Numbered from the stretch's first letter, positions 27,088 to 36,362 are shown. The stretch is 64,000 nt of DNA from a bacterium (GCA_024742285.1 JANSYR010000005.1:1-64000), one strand, 5' to 3'. Notes: a model not told the origin generated them from the sequence alone. A program made the numbers and translations.

Positions 27088-27786
27088 ATGTCTCTGATCC
27101 AGACCGAAGACCGCGACGAAGGCGTGCGCATCCTGCGCATCGACAACGGCAAGCCCAACGCGGTCTCGACCGCGATGTCGACCGAGCTGATCGCCGCGCT
27201 CGAAGCCGCGGAGAAGGACGCGAACGCGGTCATCCTCACCGGCCGTCCGGGCATGTTCTCGGCGGGCTTCGATCTCGGCACGATGGGTGAAGGCCCGAAG
27301 GCCGCGGCCGAGATGGTCGCCAACGGCGGCAGGCTCGCGCTCGCGATCTACAACCACCCGAAGCCGATCGTCGGGGCGATCAGCGGCCACGCGGTCGCGA
27401 TGGGCCTCTTCATGGCCATGGTCTGTGACTACCGGATCGGCGCGGCGGGGAAGTTCAAGTACCAGGCGAACGAGACGGCGATCGGGATGACGCTGCCGGA
27501 CTTCGCGATCCAATTCTCCCGTGCAGCGCTCTCGAAGCGCCACTTCGACCGCGTGATCGTGCAATCGGAGCAGTACGGGCCCGAGGGGGCTCGGGACTCC
27601 GGCATGATCGACGAGGTGGTCGAGGCGGACGCCCTCGAGGCGCGGGCCCTCGAGGTCGCGACCCACTTCGCGACGAATCTCAAGCAGCCGGCCTTCCGCA
27701 ACAACAAGCGCCTGTCCCACGGCCCCGTCGCAGCGTCGATCGCAGAGAAGCTCGAAGCCGACATCCAGGCCGCGATGGGTGGCTAG
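27088..27786 (+). CDS. Crotonase/enoyl-CoA hydratase family protein
   Basis: A 232-residue, short crotonase. Oxyanion segments lie at NGKPNAVSTAMSTELI near residue 18 and TGRPGMFSAGFDLGTMGEG near 51, with AISGHAVAMGLFMAMVCDYRI near 94. The acidic residues typical of hydratases are not at the standard positions, so isomerase or another acyl-CoA reaction is possible. ATG 27088 follows CGAGGAGTCCTGCC. The VOC gene starts eleven bases after its stop, so the two are probably co-transcribed. Confidence 0.85.
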   Translation: MSLIQTEDRDEGVRILRIDNGKPNAVSTAMSTELIAALEAAEKDANAVILTGRPGMFSAGFDLGTMGEGPKAAAEMVANGGRLALAIYNHPKPIVGAISGHAVAMGLFMAMVCDYRIGAAGKFKYQANETAIGMTLPDFAIQFSRAALSKRHFDRVIVQSEQYGPEGARDSGMIDEVVEADALEARALEVATHFATNLKQPAFRNNKRLSHGPVAASIAEKLEADIQAAMGG

Positions 27787-27797
27787 GGAGGCCGCCC

Positions 27798-28211
27798 ATG
27801 CAGCTCAATGGAATCGCGCACGTCCAGCTGACCGTCTCGGACCTCGAACGCGCCCGCACATTCTGGGCGCCGCTCTTCGAGCTCTTCGAGATGAAGGTCC
27901 TGATCGATTCCGAGGTCTACTTCTACGGAATCGGGAGCCGGACCGGAATCGCGCTCTCGCCGGCGGACGAAGGGAAGGGCGAGCCCTTCGACCAGCGCCG
28001 CGTGGGACTCCATCATCTGTGCCTGCGCGCGCGGGAACGCGAGCAGATCGACGAGATCCATGACGTCGTGGTCGGGCTCGGCGCCACGGTCGTGCATCCG
28101 CCCAGGGAAGACGGCTTCGCACCGGGCTACTACTCCCTGCTCTTCGAGGATCCCGACGGGATCCGGATCGAAGTGAACCACGTGCCCGGCAAGGGGCACC
28201 TGAAGGACTGA
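27798..28211 (+). CDS. VOC (glyoxalase/bleomycin-resistance/dioxygenase) superfamily protein
   Basis: A 137-residue single-module VOC protein. IAHVQLTVSDLERARTFWAPLFE carries the first metal-ligand His, GLHHLCLRARE the second, and LLFEDPDGIRIEVNHVPG holds the third ligand Glu. Ribosome site GGGAGG precedes ATG 27798. Family members include glyoxalase I, epimerases, dioxygenases and antibiotic-binding proteins; the substrate is not readable. Proximity to the crotonase suggests acyl-CoA related metabolism, which is inference. Confidence 0.85.
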   Translation: MQLNGIAHVQLTVSDLERARTFWAPLFELFEMKVLIDSEVYFYGIGSRTGIALSPADEGKGEPFDQRRVGLHHLCLRAREREQIDEIHDVVVGLGATVVHPPREDGFAPGYYSLLFEDPDGIRIEVNHVPGKGHLKD

Positions 28212-28221
28212 GAGCGGGCGG

Positions 28222-30486
28222 CTAGGCCGGTCGGACCTCGACCGGGATCCCGTTCGCGACGTGCGTCGCCGACAGGACGTCGATAGACGACTCGTCCGTC
28301 AGGTAGTTCGCACAGGCACCCGGCTGCTTGTCCTGGGCGACCGAGAGGCGCACGCCCGGGAGGTTGTGGCCATAGCCGTGCGGCAGGCTCACGACCCCCG
28401 GCATCATCTCGTCGGTCACTTCGCACTCGACCTCGATCTCGCCGACGCGACTCGCGACCCGCGCGAACTTCCGGCTCTCGATCCCGAGACGCGCGGCGTC
28501 GTCCGGGTGGATCAGGAGCGTGCAGCGGTTCCGCCCCTTCGCGAGGGCGGGGAGGTTGTGGAGCCAGGAATTCATGTTCCGGATCTGGCGGCGTCCGACC
28601 AGCACCATCCGATCTTCACGGCTCCGCTCTTCGAGCCCGGCCTCGAGGCGCGGCAGGTCTCCGAGGATGTACTCCGGGCAGAGGTCGATCCGGTCCATCG
28701 GCATGCAGTCCGGCAGCCGATTCGCCTGGAGCGCGCCGAGGTCGATCCCCTGGTCGGCGTCGCGCAGCTTCTCGAGGTTCAACCCGTCCGGGTTCGCGCC
28801 GAACTTGTCGCCGTAGGGGCCCACGCGGATCATGCACTCGATCATCCGCAGGGGGCCGTGCTCGTCCTGGAGCATGTCGTAGGCCTGCTCCGGCGTGACC
28901 TCGGGACAACCGGTGTCCGGTCCGACCATCATGCCGAGCATGCCCTTCACCATCATGTCGTCGACGATCTCCCACGAAGGCGCCCCGTTCAGGCGCGCGC
29001 CGAGCTCGCAGTAGATCTGCCACTGGTGGCGCTGGTCCTCGCTCGGAGCGAAGAATTCCGGGCTCCATCGCGTGAAGTTCCGGACGCTCGTCGTTTCGAA
29101 CAGGAAGTCGTAGTTCTCGTGCTCGAGCTGGACCGTGCTCGGCATGATGAGATCCGCGTGCCGGCTCGTCTCGTTGATGTAGATGTCGAGGGAGAGCATG
29201 AACTCGAGCTCGTCGAGGGCCTTCGCCAGGCGTTCGCCGTTCGGCGCGGAGAGCACGGGGTTCCCGATCGCGCAGATGAAGCCGCGCATGCGGTCCTCGC
29301 CGGCGCTGGCTTCCTCCATCTCTTCGGCCATCAAGCCACAAGGGAGCTGGTTGTCGACCTCGGGGATCCCGCGCTTCACCGTTCGATAGCGGCCGTGGGC
29401 GAAGGGCTCCCAGGGACGACCGGCCTCGGAGCGTCCGGTCGCCGGGCGCGGGAAGAGCATCCCGCCCTCCGCGTCGAGGCGGCCCGTGACGACGTTCACG
29501 ACGTAGATCAGCCAGGAGGCGAGGGTGCCGAACTCCTGGGTGCAGAGACCGATCCGGCCGTACCAGGCCCCCTTCGCCGCGCAGAAGTCCCGGACGAGCT
29601 GGCGCGTCGTCTCCGGCGCGATCCCCGTCGCGGCTTCGACGCGCTCGGGCGTGTAGTCGGCAGAGACGCGCTCGATGGTGTCGAGGCCGTCGGTGAAGGC
29701 CGCGAGGCGGCCCGGATTCGCGAGGCCCTCCGCGAAGAGGACCTGGCAGACCGCGAGCAGGAAGTAGGCGTCGGCGCCGGGCTTGATGAAGACGTGGTCG
29801 GTCGCGATCTCGGCGGTCTCGGTCCGGCGCGGATCGATCACGACGACCCGGCCCTGGCCGCCGGGGCCGCGAGCGATCACGTCCTGCAGCCGCTTCTTCG
29901 CGTTGGGCCCGGACATGAGGCTGCCCTGGGACACGAGCGGGTTGCCGCCCATGCAGACGAAGAAATCGATCCGCTCGATGTCGGGGATCGGGAACATCCA
30001 GCCGTCGCCCAGCATCGTGTGGAGCGCGACGTTCTGGGGCTGCTGGTCCATGGTTGCCGCGGAGAACGAGCGCTGGGTCTCGAGGCCTGCCAGGAAGGGC
30101 GGGATGTAGAGCTGGGCCCCGACGTTGTGGCCGGTCGGGTTGCCGATGTAATAGCCGTTGGCGTCGTTGCCGTACTTCTCCTTGATCGCGGAGAGCTCCC
30201 TGACGGCGATCTCCATCGCCTCGTCCCACTCGATCTCCGTCCACGATCCGTCGTCGTTCTTCTTGACCGGCTTGCGCAGGCGTTCCGGGTCCTCGTAGAT
30301 CTCCTTCATGGCCATCGCCTTCGGGCAGAGGTAGCCCTCGGAGCGGGGATCGTCGGGATCGCCTTCGACGCGCAGCACGCTCCGCGCCGCGGGGTCGATC
30401 TCGACCTTGAGGCCGCAGCTGGCCTCGCAGGTCGGGCACGAGCGGGTGAGGGTGATCGTTTCGGAATGTCGGTCGGGCGCGGCCAT
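28222..30486 (-). CDS. Molybdopterin-dependent oxidoreductase, [4Fe-4S]-bearing (DMSO-reductase family)
   Basis: A 754-residue catalytic subunit. CPTCEASCGLKVEID near residue 17 and YLCPKAMAM near 53 give the CxxCxxxC...C iron-sulfur motif. PLVSQGSLMSGPNAKK, VVVIDPRRTETAEIATDHVFIKPGAD and a C-terminal cofactor-binding part (VGRRQIRNMNSWLHNLP, then LIHPDDAARLGIESR) fit bis-MGD enzymes related to formate dehydrogenase and BisC-like proteins. No Tat signal and no electron-transfer subunit adjoin it, so it is probably cytoplasmic. It lies 98 bp from the divergent TetR gene, which may regulate it. The substrate is unknown. Confidence 0.88.
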   Translation of the reverse strand: MAAPDRHSETITLTRSCPTCEASCGLKVEIDPAARSVLRVEGDPDDPRSEGYLCPKAMAMKEIYEDPERLRKPVKKNDDGSWTEIEWDEAMEIAVRELSAIKEKYGNDANGYYIGNPTGHNVGAQLYIPPFLAGLETQRSFSAATMDQQPQNVALHTMLGDGWMFPIPDIERIDFFVCMGGNPLVSQGSLMSGPNAKKRLQDVIARGPGGQGRVVVIDPRRTETAEIATDHVFIKPGADAYFLLAVCQVLFAEGLANPGRLAAFTDGLDTIERVSADYTPERVEAATGIAPETTRQLVRDFCAAKGAWYGRIGLCTQEFGTLASWLIYVVNVVTGRLDAEGGMLFPRPATGRSEAGRPWEPFAHGRYRTVKRGIPEVDNQLPCGLMAEEMEEASAGEDRMRGFICAIGNPVLSAPNGERLAKALDELEFMLSLDIYINETSRHADLIMPSTVQLEHENYDFLFETTSVRNFTRWSPEFFAPSEDQRHQWQIYCELGARLNGAPSWEIVDDMMVKGMLGMMVGPDTGCPEVTPEQAYDMLQDEHGPLRMIECMIRVGPYGDKFGANPDGLNLEKLRDADQGIDLGALQANRLPDCMPMDRIDLCPEYILGDLPRLEAGLEERSREDRMVLVGRRQIRNMNSWLHNLPALAKGRNRCTLLIHPDDAARLGIESRKFARVASRVGEIEVECEVTDEMMPGVVSLPHGYGHNLPGVRLSVAQDKQPGACANYLTDESSIDVLSATHVANGIPVEVRPA

Positions 30487-30568
30487 AGATCGGGAGCTCC
30501 TCGGCGGATGGGCGAGCCGAGAGCCTATCGCAGGAAGTCGCGTGCTAGGCTGCGTCGCTCCCGCTCGA

Positions 30569-30640
30569 GAGGTCGTCCGGAGTCGTGCCCGCGAAACGCG
30601 TCAGGAGGTCGTCCGGAGTCGTGCCCGCGAAACGCGTCAG
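30569..30640 (+). repeat. Exact 36-bp tandem duplication spanning ribosome site and start codon
   Basis: The 36-bp unit at 30569-30604 is repeated exactly at 30605-30640, and a diverged third copy begins at 30641. Each exact copy contains CCGGAGTC followed by GTG CCC GCG AAA, so both ribosome site and start codon are duplicated in frame (12 codons). Confidence 0.85.
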
Positions 30641-31232
30641 GAGATCGCCCGAAGCCGCGCGCGCCGAGATCCTCGAGGCCGCCGAGGGGCTGCTCCGGGA
30701 TCACGACTGGGCCCTCGTCTCGGTGGACCAGCTGATGGAGCGGACCGGGATGACCCGGTCCTCGTTCTACCACTACTTCAAGAGCGTGGACGAAGTCGCG
30801 GTCGCGCTCTTCGCGCGGGTCGAGGACGAGATCCGTACGGCCGTGGACGACTGGCTCGAGGGCGACGAGCCCTCGGACGATCCGGAAACGGCCGCCGTCG
30901 AGGCGCTTACGCGGATGTTCGACGTCTGGGCCGGGCACATCACGCTGATGCGCGCGATGGAGCACGCGGCCGGGCGGAGCGGGGCGGCCTACGAGCAGTG
31001 GCGGGAGCGTCTGGTCGAGGGCTACGTCGCCCAGACAGCGGCCTTCATCGACAAGGCGGTCGAGGAGGGGCGGAGCGACGTGTCGGACCCGTCGACGCTG
31101 GCCCGGGCCCTGATCCTGATGAACCTCTCCGTTGCGACGGACGAAGCGCGACGGCCCGAACCGTTCTCGGCGGAGCGGCTCGGGCGAACGATCGGCCGGG
31201 TCTGGGCGAGCGCAATCTACCGGAATTCCTGA
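30585..31232 (+). CDS. TetR/AcrR family transcriptional regulator
   Basis: A 215-residue regulator. The DNA-binding domain at about residues 20-70 reads AARAEILEAAEGLL, then SVDQLMERTGMTRSSFYHYFKSVDEVAVALFARVE, a standard TetR helix-turn-helix. The ligand domain follows (DVWAGHITLMRAMEHAAG). Two equivalent starts exist, GTG 30585 and GTG 30621, because a 36-bp tandem duplication repeats the ribosome site and PAKRVRRS. It is divergent from the molybdopterin oxidoreductase and upstream of the monooxygenase, whose leader has inverted repeats that could be its operator. The inducing ligand is unknown. Confidence 0.88.
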   Translation: MPAKRVRRSSGVVPAKRVRRSPEAARAEILEAAEGLLRDHDWALVSVDQLMERTGMTRSSFYHYFKSVDEVAVALFARVEDEIRTAVDDWLEGDEPSDDPETAAVEALTRMFDVWAGHITLMRAMEHAAGRSGAAYEQWRERLVEGYVAQTAAFIDKAVEEGRSDVSDPSTLARALILMNLSVATDEARRPEPFSAERLGRTIGRVWASAIYRNS

Positions 31233-31279
31233 CGTTTCCGGACCTCGGGCTCACCGCAGGGGCGAATCGCGGATTTTTG

Positions 31280-31328
31280 TTGACGGAGTGTCGATAGATG
31301 ACGATACTATTCACGAACCGTCAATAGT
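31280..31328 (+). promoter_or_regulatory. Promoter and inverted-repeat operator ahead of the flavin monooxygenase
   Basis: TTGACG at 31280-31285 is 17 bp from GATACT at 31303-31308, a plausible sigma-70 promoter in a locally AT-richer stretch. TTGACGG (31280-31286) is inverted at 31318-31324 (CCGTCAA), and ACTATT (31306-31311) at 31323-31328 (AATAGT). The symmetric arms overlap the promoter, as expected for repression by a dimeric regulator such as the adjacent TetR protein. Confidence 0.5.
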
Positions 31329-31376
31329 GCTTGCCGACGCGATCCGTCGGGCGGGCGCGACCGAGGAGGGCACCCC

Positions 31377-32900
31377 ATGGCCAGCGCAGCTCCCACGACC
31401 CGGATCGAACCCCTCGACGTCCATCCCGGCTGGGCCCGGTCCGGGCGAACGCCCCGCATCGCGATCATCGGCGCCGGTATGTCCGGCATCGCCTCGGTCG
31501 TGAAGCTCCGGCGCGCCGGCTACACGGATCTCACCGTCTACGAAAAGGCGGACCGCGTCGGCGGGACCTGGCGGGAGAACCACTACCCGGGGCTCTCCTG
31601 CGACGTGCCGTCGTACTGGTACTCCTTCACCTTCGCGCCCAACCCCGACTGGTCCCATCGCTTCTCCTACGGCCCCGAGATCCAGGCCTACATGGAGAAG
31701 ACGGCCCGCGACTTCGGCGTCACGGACGTCGTCCGGTTCGGGACGGCGGTCGCCGACCTCCGCTACGAAGCGCCGCGCTGGCGACTCACGACCGAGCACG
31801 GGGACGAAGAGGTCTACGACATCGTCGTCTCGGCAACGGGCGTCCTCCACCATCCGGTCCTGCCCGACATCGAAGGTCTCGAGTCCTTCGAGGGCGAGAT
31901 GTTCCACTCGGCGCGATGGCAGGACGACGTCGAGCTCGCCGGCCGCCGCGTCGGCGTGATCGGGACGGGGTCGACCGCCGCGCAGATCGTCGGCGAGATC
32001 GGACCGAAGGTCGGAGATCTCTCGGTCTTCCAGCGCACGCCCCAGTGGATGGCGCCGCTCGCGCAGAAGGAATACTCGGCCGGCTGGAAGCGCTTCGCGC
32101 GGGCCTTCCCGATCGTGCTCAAGGGGCTCTACTACTTCTACTACTGGTTCATGTCGACGCGGATCGGAGGCGCCGTGCTCGGTGACGAGAAGGCGCACAA
32201 GATGCTGTCGGAGGCCTGTCAGCGGAACCTGGAGGACAGCGTCGCGGATCCCGCGCTGCGCGAGAAGCTCACGCCGGACTACGCGGCGGCCTGCAAGCGG
32301 CTCGTGATGTGCTCGGACTTCTACCCGGCGATCTCCGCGGACAACGCCGAGCTCGTCACGGACGCGATCGAGCGGATCGAGCCCGGGGGCGTCCGGACGA
32401 AGGATGGCCGTCTCCACGAGCTCGACGTGCTCGTGCTGGCGACGGGTTTCGATCCGTCGCGCTTCATCCTGCCGATTCGGGTGACGGGGGAGGGCGGCGC
32501 GGATCTCGAGAAGCGCTGGGACGGTGCGCCGCGGGCCCACCGCGCGATGAGCGTCCCGGGCTTCCCGAATCTCTGGATGATCGAGGGGCCGACGGGGCCG
32601 GTCGGCAACCTCTCGCTGATCACGATCAGCGAGTATCAGATCGACTACCTGATCCGCTGCCTCGACGAGATGAAGAGCCGTGGCCTCGAGGCGATCGCGC
32701 CCCGGGAAGAGGCCTTCGAGGCCTACAACGACGAGATCAAGGAGGGGTTGCCCTCGACCATCTGGGTCCGCGGCGGCTGCAACAGCTGGTATCTGGACAA
32801 GACGGGGCTGCCCAACCTCTATCCCTTCTCGCCGGCGCGGTTCCGCAAGGAGATGCGTCGGCCGGACTTCTCGGAGTATCGGCTGATCGAGGAAGCCTGA
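31377..32900 (+). CDS. Flavin-containing Baeyer-Villiger-type monooxygenase
   Basis: A 507-residue FAD/NADPH enzyme. IIGAGMSGIASVVKLRRAGY near residue 29 is the FAD Rossmann motif, DRVGGTWRENHYPGLSCDVPS near 60 the conserved GGTW block, FEGEMFHSARWQDD near 169 matches F-x-G-x3-H-x3-W, and VGVIGTGSTAAQIVGEIG near 187 binds NADPH. A second fingerprint, VLVLATGFDPSRF, follows near 355. The family oxidises ketones to esters or lactones and is common in steroid and cycloalkanone catabolism. Promoter-like and inverted-repeat sequences lie just upstream, and a TetR gene precedes it. Confidence 0.92.
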   Translation: MASAAPTTRIEPLDVHPGWARSGRTPRIAIIGAGMSGIASVVKLRRAGYTDLTVYEKADRVGGTWRENHYPGLSCDVPSYWYSFTFAPNPDWSHRFSYGPEIQAYMEKTARDFGVTDVVRFGTAVADLRYEAPRWRLTTEHGDEEVYDIVVSATGVLHHPVLPDIEGLESFEGEMFHSARWQDDVELAGRRVGVIGTGSTAAQIVGEIGPKVGDLSVFQRTPQWMAPLAQKEYSAGWKRFARAFPIVLKGLYYFYYWFMSTRIGGAVLGDEKAHKMLSEACQRNLEDSVADPALREKLTPDYAAACKRLVMCSDFYPAISADNAELVTDAIERIEPGGVRTKDGRLHELDVLVLATGFDPSRFILPIRVTGEGGADLEKRWDGAPRAHRAMSVPGFPNLWMIEGPTGPVGNLSLITISEYQIDYLIRCLDEMKSRGLEAIAPREEAFEAYNDEIKEGLPSTIWVRGGCNSWYLDKTGLPNLYPFSPARFRKEMRRPDFSEYRLIEEA

Positions 32901-32906
32901 TCGCCG

Positions 32907-33836
32907 CTACGCCTGGCCGCGCCCGCGCATCTTCAGGCCGGCCCCCTCGCGCCTTCGCATCAACCCCTCCTGGACCGCCGACGCCACCAGCCGGCCGTCG
33001 CGGGTGTAGAAGAGGACGCGGCCGAGCGCGCGCGAGCCCTTGAGGACGGGACTGTCGTGGACGGCGTAGATCCACTCGTCCATCCGGAAGGAATCATGGA
33101 ACCACATCGCGTGGTCGAGGCTCGCCGACTGCGTGTTCGGATCCATGATCCCCCACGGCATCGGATGCTGGGCCGCGACGACGATCGTCTGGTCCGACGC
33201 GTAGGCGAGCACCGCCTGGTGGAGAGCCGGGTCGTCGGGCAGCGGGCCGACCGCTTTGAACCAGGCGCGCAGCTCGGGCTCGCGGTCGCCGTCGCCCGTC
33301 GCCGTCATGTCGAGGCCGTCCTCGACGAGGATCTGGACGGGGAGGCTGCCGAGCTGCTCGCGGGTGACCTTTCCGCCGAGTGCGGCGGCGCCACGAAGGA
33401 TGCCTTCCTCGTATTCCTCGCCGCGCGGCGCGGCTGGGATCTCGACGTCGACCTGCCGGGACGGCGCCTCCTCGGGGATCTGGAAGGACATCGACAGGTT
33501 GAAGATCGCGCGCTCGCCCTGGTGGGCGACGACGCGTCGGGTCGTGAACGTCCCGCCGTCGCGGATCCGGTCGACGGCGTAGTCGATCGGTTGGTCCGGA
33601 TCGCCGGGCCGCAGGAAGTACGCGTGCGCCGAGTGCGCGATCCGTTCCGGGTCGACCGTCGCCTGGCCGGCGCGCATCGATTGCGCGAAGACGAGCCCAC
33701 CATAGATCCGGCCGTTCCCGGCCGGCGGGCTCGTGCCCACGAAGAAGTCGTCGCCGACGTGGGGGCTCGTCTCGACGCGCTCCAGGTCGAGGCGAGAGAG
33801 CAGATCGCGCAGGGTTTCGTCGTCCGGGAGAAGCAT
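32907..33836 (-). CDS. tesB: Acyl-CoA thioesterase II (TesB-like)
   Basis: A 309-residue double hot-dog thioesterase that releases free acids from acyl-CoAs. RIYGGLVFAQSMRAGQATV near residue 43 and HSAHAYFLRPGDPDQPIDYAVDRIRDGGTFTTRRVVAHQG near 68 form the first hot-dog half; SLDHAMWFHDSFRMDEWIYAV near 240 carries the catalytic Asp region of the second half. It is convergent with the monooxygenase, six bases from its stop. Length and motifs are those of E. coli TesB. Confidence 0.9.
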   Translation of the reverse strand: MLLPDDETLRDLLSRLDLERVETSPHVGDDFFVGTSPPAGNGRIYGGLVFAQSMRAGQATVDPERIAHSAHAYFLRPGDPDQPIDYAVDRIRDGGTFTTRRVVAHQGERAIFNLSMSFQIPEEAPSRQVDVEIPAAPRGEEYEEGILRGAAALGGKVTREQLGSLPVQILVEDGLDMTATGDGDREPELRAWFKAVGPLPDDPALHQAVLAYASDQTIVVAAQHPMPWGIMDPNTQSASLDHAMWFHDSFRMDEWIYAVHDSPVLKGSRALGRVLFYTRDGRLVASAVQEGLMRRREGAGLKMRGRGQA

Positions 33837-34044
33837 GGAATGCAGTGGGTAGCGAATCCCGGCCCCACGCGGGGGGATGCCGCGACACGCTTCGAGGGTC
33901 TATCGTCGGGGGCTGCGTGGGAAGCCGCGCCGCCCGCCCCGCCGTCCCGCGACGAGCCGGGGTGAGCAGAGACGATGAAGACGATCTCGTGAACCGACAC
34001 GCACGCCGCGGGCCCCAAGGGCCGATCGGCGAAGGAATTCCGCG

Positions 34045-35229
34045 ATGGCCGAGCTGCCCTTCCTGCTCTTCGATGCCGACAACCACTACTACGAGGCCGA
34101 GGACGCGTTCATTCGCCACATCGACCCCAAGATGAAGCGCCGCTGCATGAACTGGGCGACGTTGAACGGGCGCAAGGAGCTGCTCGTCGCGGGCAAGGTC
34201 AACCGGTTCATTCCGAACCCGACCTTCGACCCGGTCGCGAAGCCGGGCTGCCTCGACGACTACTACAAGGGAATCAACCCCGAGGGCCAGGGGATCCGCG
34301 AGGCCTTCGGCGAGCTCGTTCCGATCGACCCGGTCTACCGCGATCGCGATCTGCGACTCGAGAAGATGACCGAGCAGCGGATCGAGAAGGCGATCTACTT
34401 CCCGACCCTCGGCGTCGGGATGGAGGAGGCTCTCAAGGACGATACCGAGGCGGTCCACTGCGCCTTCGAGGCCTTCAATCGCTGGCTCCTCGAGGACTGG
34501 GGCTTCGCGTACCAGGAGCGGATCTTCGCCGCGCCCTACATCTCGATCATGGACCGCGAGCGCGGGATCAAGGAACTCCTCTGGGCCCTGGAGAACGACG
34601 CGCGTTTCATCGTGATGCGGCCGTCCTTCGTCTACAACAAGGGCGGCAGCATGTCGCCGGCGGATCCCTACTTCGACCCCTTCTGGCAGATCGTGAACGA
34701 CTCCGGCGTGACCGTCGTCTACCACGGCGGCGACTCGGGCTATGGCCACTACCTGGACGACTGGGGCGAGGGCGGCACGATCCAGAGCTTCCACAGCTCG
34801 CCCCTCTCGAGCATCGCGGGGGGCCACAAGGCGCCCTTCGACCTGATGGCGGCGCTGATCTCCCACCGGCTCTTCGAACGCTTCACGAACATCCGGATGG
34901 CTTCCATCGAGATGGGCGCGTTCTGGGTGCCGTGGCTGATCCAGTCGATGGAGCGCGCCTACGGCCAGGAGCCGGGGAAGTTCTTCGAGGATCCCGTCGA
35001 GACGTTCAAGCGTCACGTCTGGATCGCCCCCTTCCACGAGGACTCGGTGCTCAAGCTGAAGGAGCTGCTCGGGGCCGACCGGCTGCTCCTCGGGTCGGAC
35101 TGGCCGCACGCCGAGGGTCTCGCGGATCCCACCGACTTCGCCCTCGATCTCGACGGATTCACCGACGAGGAAGTGAAGATGGTCATGCGCGACAACTGCG
35201 AGGGCCTCTCGGTCCGTCGCCCCGTCTGA
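34045..35229 (+). CDS. Amidohydrolase-family metal-dependent hydrolase or decarboxylase
   Basis: A 394-residue protein of the amidohydrolase-2 (ACMSD-like) group. The N-terminal metal motif, usually D-x-H-x-H, reads DADNHYYE, so one His is replaced by Tyr. YHGGDSGYGHY near 230 provides further ligands and DRLLLGSDWPHAEGL near 350 the usual C-terminal Asp and His. Members decarboxylate or hydrolyse aromatic and cyclic acids; many in this subgroup are untested. ATG 34045 starts with the homology, and the zinc alcohol dehydrogenase follows 38 bp later, suggesting one transcript. Confidence 0.85.
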   Translation: MAELPFLLFDADNHYYEAEDAFIRHIDPKMKRRCMNWATLNGRKELLVAGKVNRFIPNPTFDPVAKPGCLDDYYKGINPEGQGIREAFGELVPIDPVYRDRDLRLEKMTEQRIEKAIYFPTLGVGMEEALKDDTEAVHCAFEAFNRWLLEDWGFAYQERIFAAPYISIMDRERGIKELLWALENDARFIVMRPSFVYNKGGSMSPADPYFDPFWQIVNDSGVTVVYHGGDSGYGHYLDDWGEGGTIQSFHSSPLSSIAGGHKAPFDLMAALISHRLFERFTNIRMASIEMGAFWVPWLIQSMERAYGQEPGKFFEDPVETFKRHVWIAPFHEDSVLKLKELLGADRLLLGSDWPHAEGLADPTDFALDLDGFTDEEVKMVMRDNCEGLSVRRPV

Positions 35230-35267
35230 TCCGCGCCCCCACGAAGCAAGAGAAGAAGGAACCCGCA

Positions 35268-36362
35268 ATGCGCGCCGCACTCCTCGAGAAGCACTCCCAG
35301 CCCCTGACCTTCGTCGACGACATCGACGTGGAGGACCCTCGCGAGGGTGAGGTCCAGGTCCAGGTCTCCCACTGCGGGATCTGTCACTCCGATCTCACGA
35401 TCGTCGACATGCCGGCGGGCGAGATGCTGCCCCAGGTTCTCGGGCACGAGGCCGCGGGCACGGTCGTGGAGGTCGGCCCGGGCGTGACGCGGCTCCAGAA
35501 GGGCGATCGGGTCATGCTGACGCCGCTTCCGACCTGCGGCGTCTGCTACTTCTGCGGTCGCGGGGAGCCCCAGCTCTGCGTCGAAGGCCAGAACTTCATG
35601 ACCGGCTTGCGGATGGACGGCTCGTCGCCGCTCTCGCGAAACGGCGAGCGCGTCTTCCACGGCTTCGGGCTGGCGGGATGGGGCGAGCTCACGACGGTCC
35701 ACGAGCGCCGCGCCGTGAAGATCCCGGACGACACGCCGCTCGAAATCGCCTGCGTGGTCGGCTGTTCGGTCCAGACCGGCGTGGGTGCGGTGCTGAACAC
35801 GGCCAAGGTGGAAGAGGGCGCCACCGTTCTCGTGACGGGCCTGGGCGGCATCGGCGTCTCGATCGTCCAGGGCGCTCGTCTCGCGAACGCCTCGAAGATC
35901 ATCGTCTCCGACCCGGTCGCCGAGCGTCGCGACTACGCCGCCAACTTCGGCGCGACCCACGTCCTCGACCCGACGCAGGACGACGTGGTCGCGAAGGCCC
36001 TCGAGTACACCGGAGGGATCGGCGTCGACTACGCCTTCGACGGCGCGGGACACGAGAAGCTGATCGAGGATTGCGTCAACGCGACGCGACCCGGTGGGAC
36101 GATGACGATGGTGGGCGCGGCGATGGGGGCCTACACGATTCCGATGCCGGCACTCTTCCTGACCCAGGAAAAGAAGATTCAGGGCTGCATTCTCGGCTCC
36201 TGCAACAGCCACCGCGACGTCCCGAAATTCCTGTCCCTCTGGCGCAAGGGCGCGCTCGACCTCGAGAGCATGATCACCCATCGCCACGCGATCGCCGACG
36301 TGAACGTGGGACTCGACCACATGCGCGAGAGTCGCGGTCTACGGCACGTCCTCGCGTTCTAG
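35268..36362 (+). CDS. Zinc-dependent alcohol dehydrogenase (MDR family)
   Basis: A 364-residue medium-chain dehydrogenase. CGICHSDLTIVD near residue 38 holds the catalytic-zinc Cys, GHEAAGTVVEVGPGV near 64 its His, and TCGVCYFCGRGEPQLC near 90 the four Cys of the structural zinc. VLVTGLGGIGVSIVQGARLA near 187 is the NAD-binding motif. It most resembles the class III-like alcohol or S-(hydroxymethyl)-thiol dehydrogenases. GAAGAAGGAACC precedes ATG 35268. The next gene encodes a second MDR protein 25 bp downstream. Confidence 0.92.
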   Translation: MRAALLEKHSQPLTFVDDIDVEDPREGEVQVQVSHCGICHSDLTIVDMPAGEMLPQVLGHEAAGTVVEVGPGVTRLQKGDRVMLTPLPTCGVCYFCGRGEPQLCVEGQNFMTGLRMDGSSPLSRNGERVFHGFGLAGWGELTTVHERRAVKIPDDTPLEIACVVGCSVQTGVGAVLNTAKVEEGATVLVTGLGGIGVSIVQGARLANASKIIVSDPVAERRDYAANFGATHVLDPTQDDVVAKALEYTGGIGVDYAFDGAGHEKLIEDCVNATRPGGTMTMVGAAMGAYTIPMPALFLTQEKKIQGCILGSCNSHRDVPKFLSLWRKGALDLESMITHRHAIADVNVGLDHMRESRGLRHVLAF

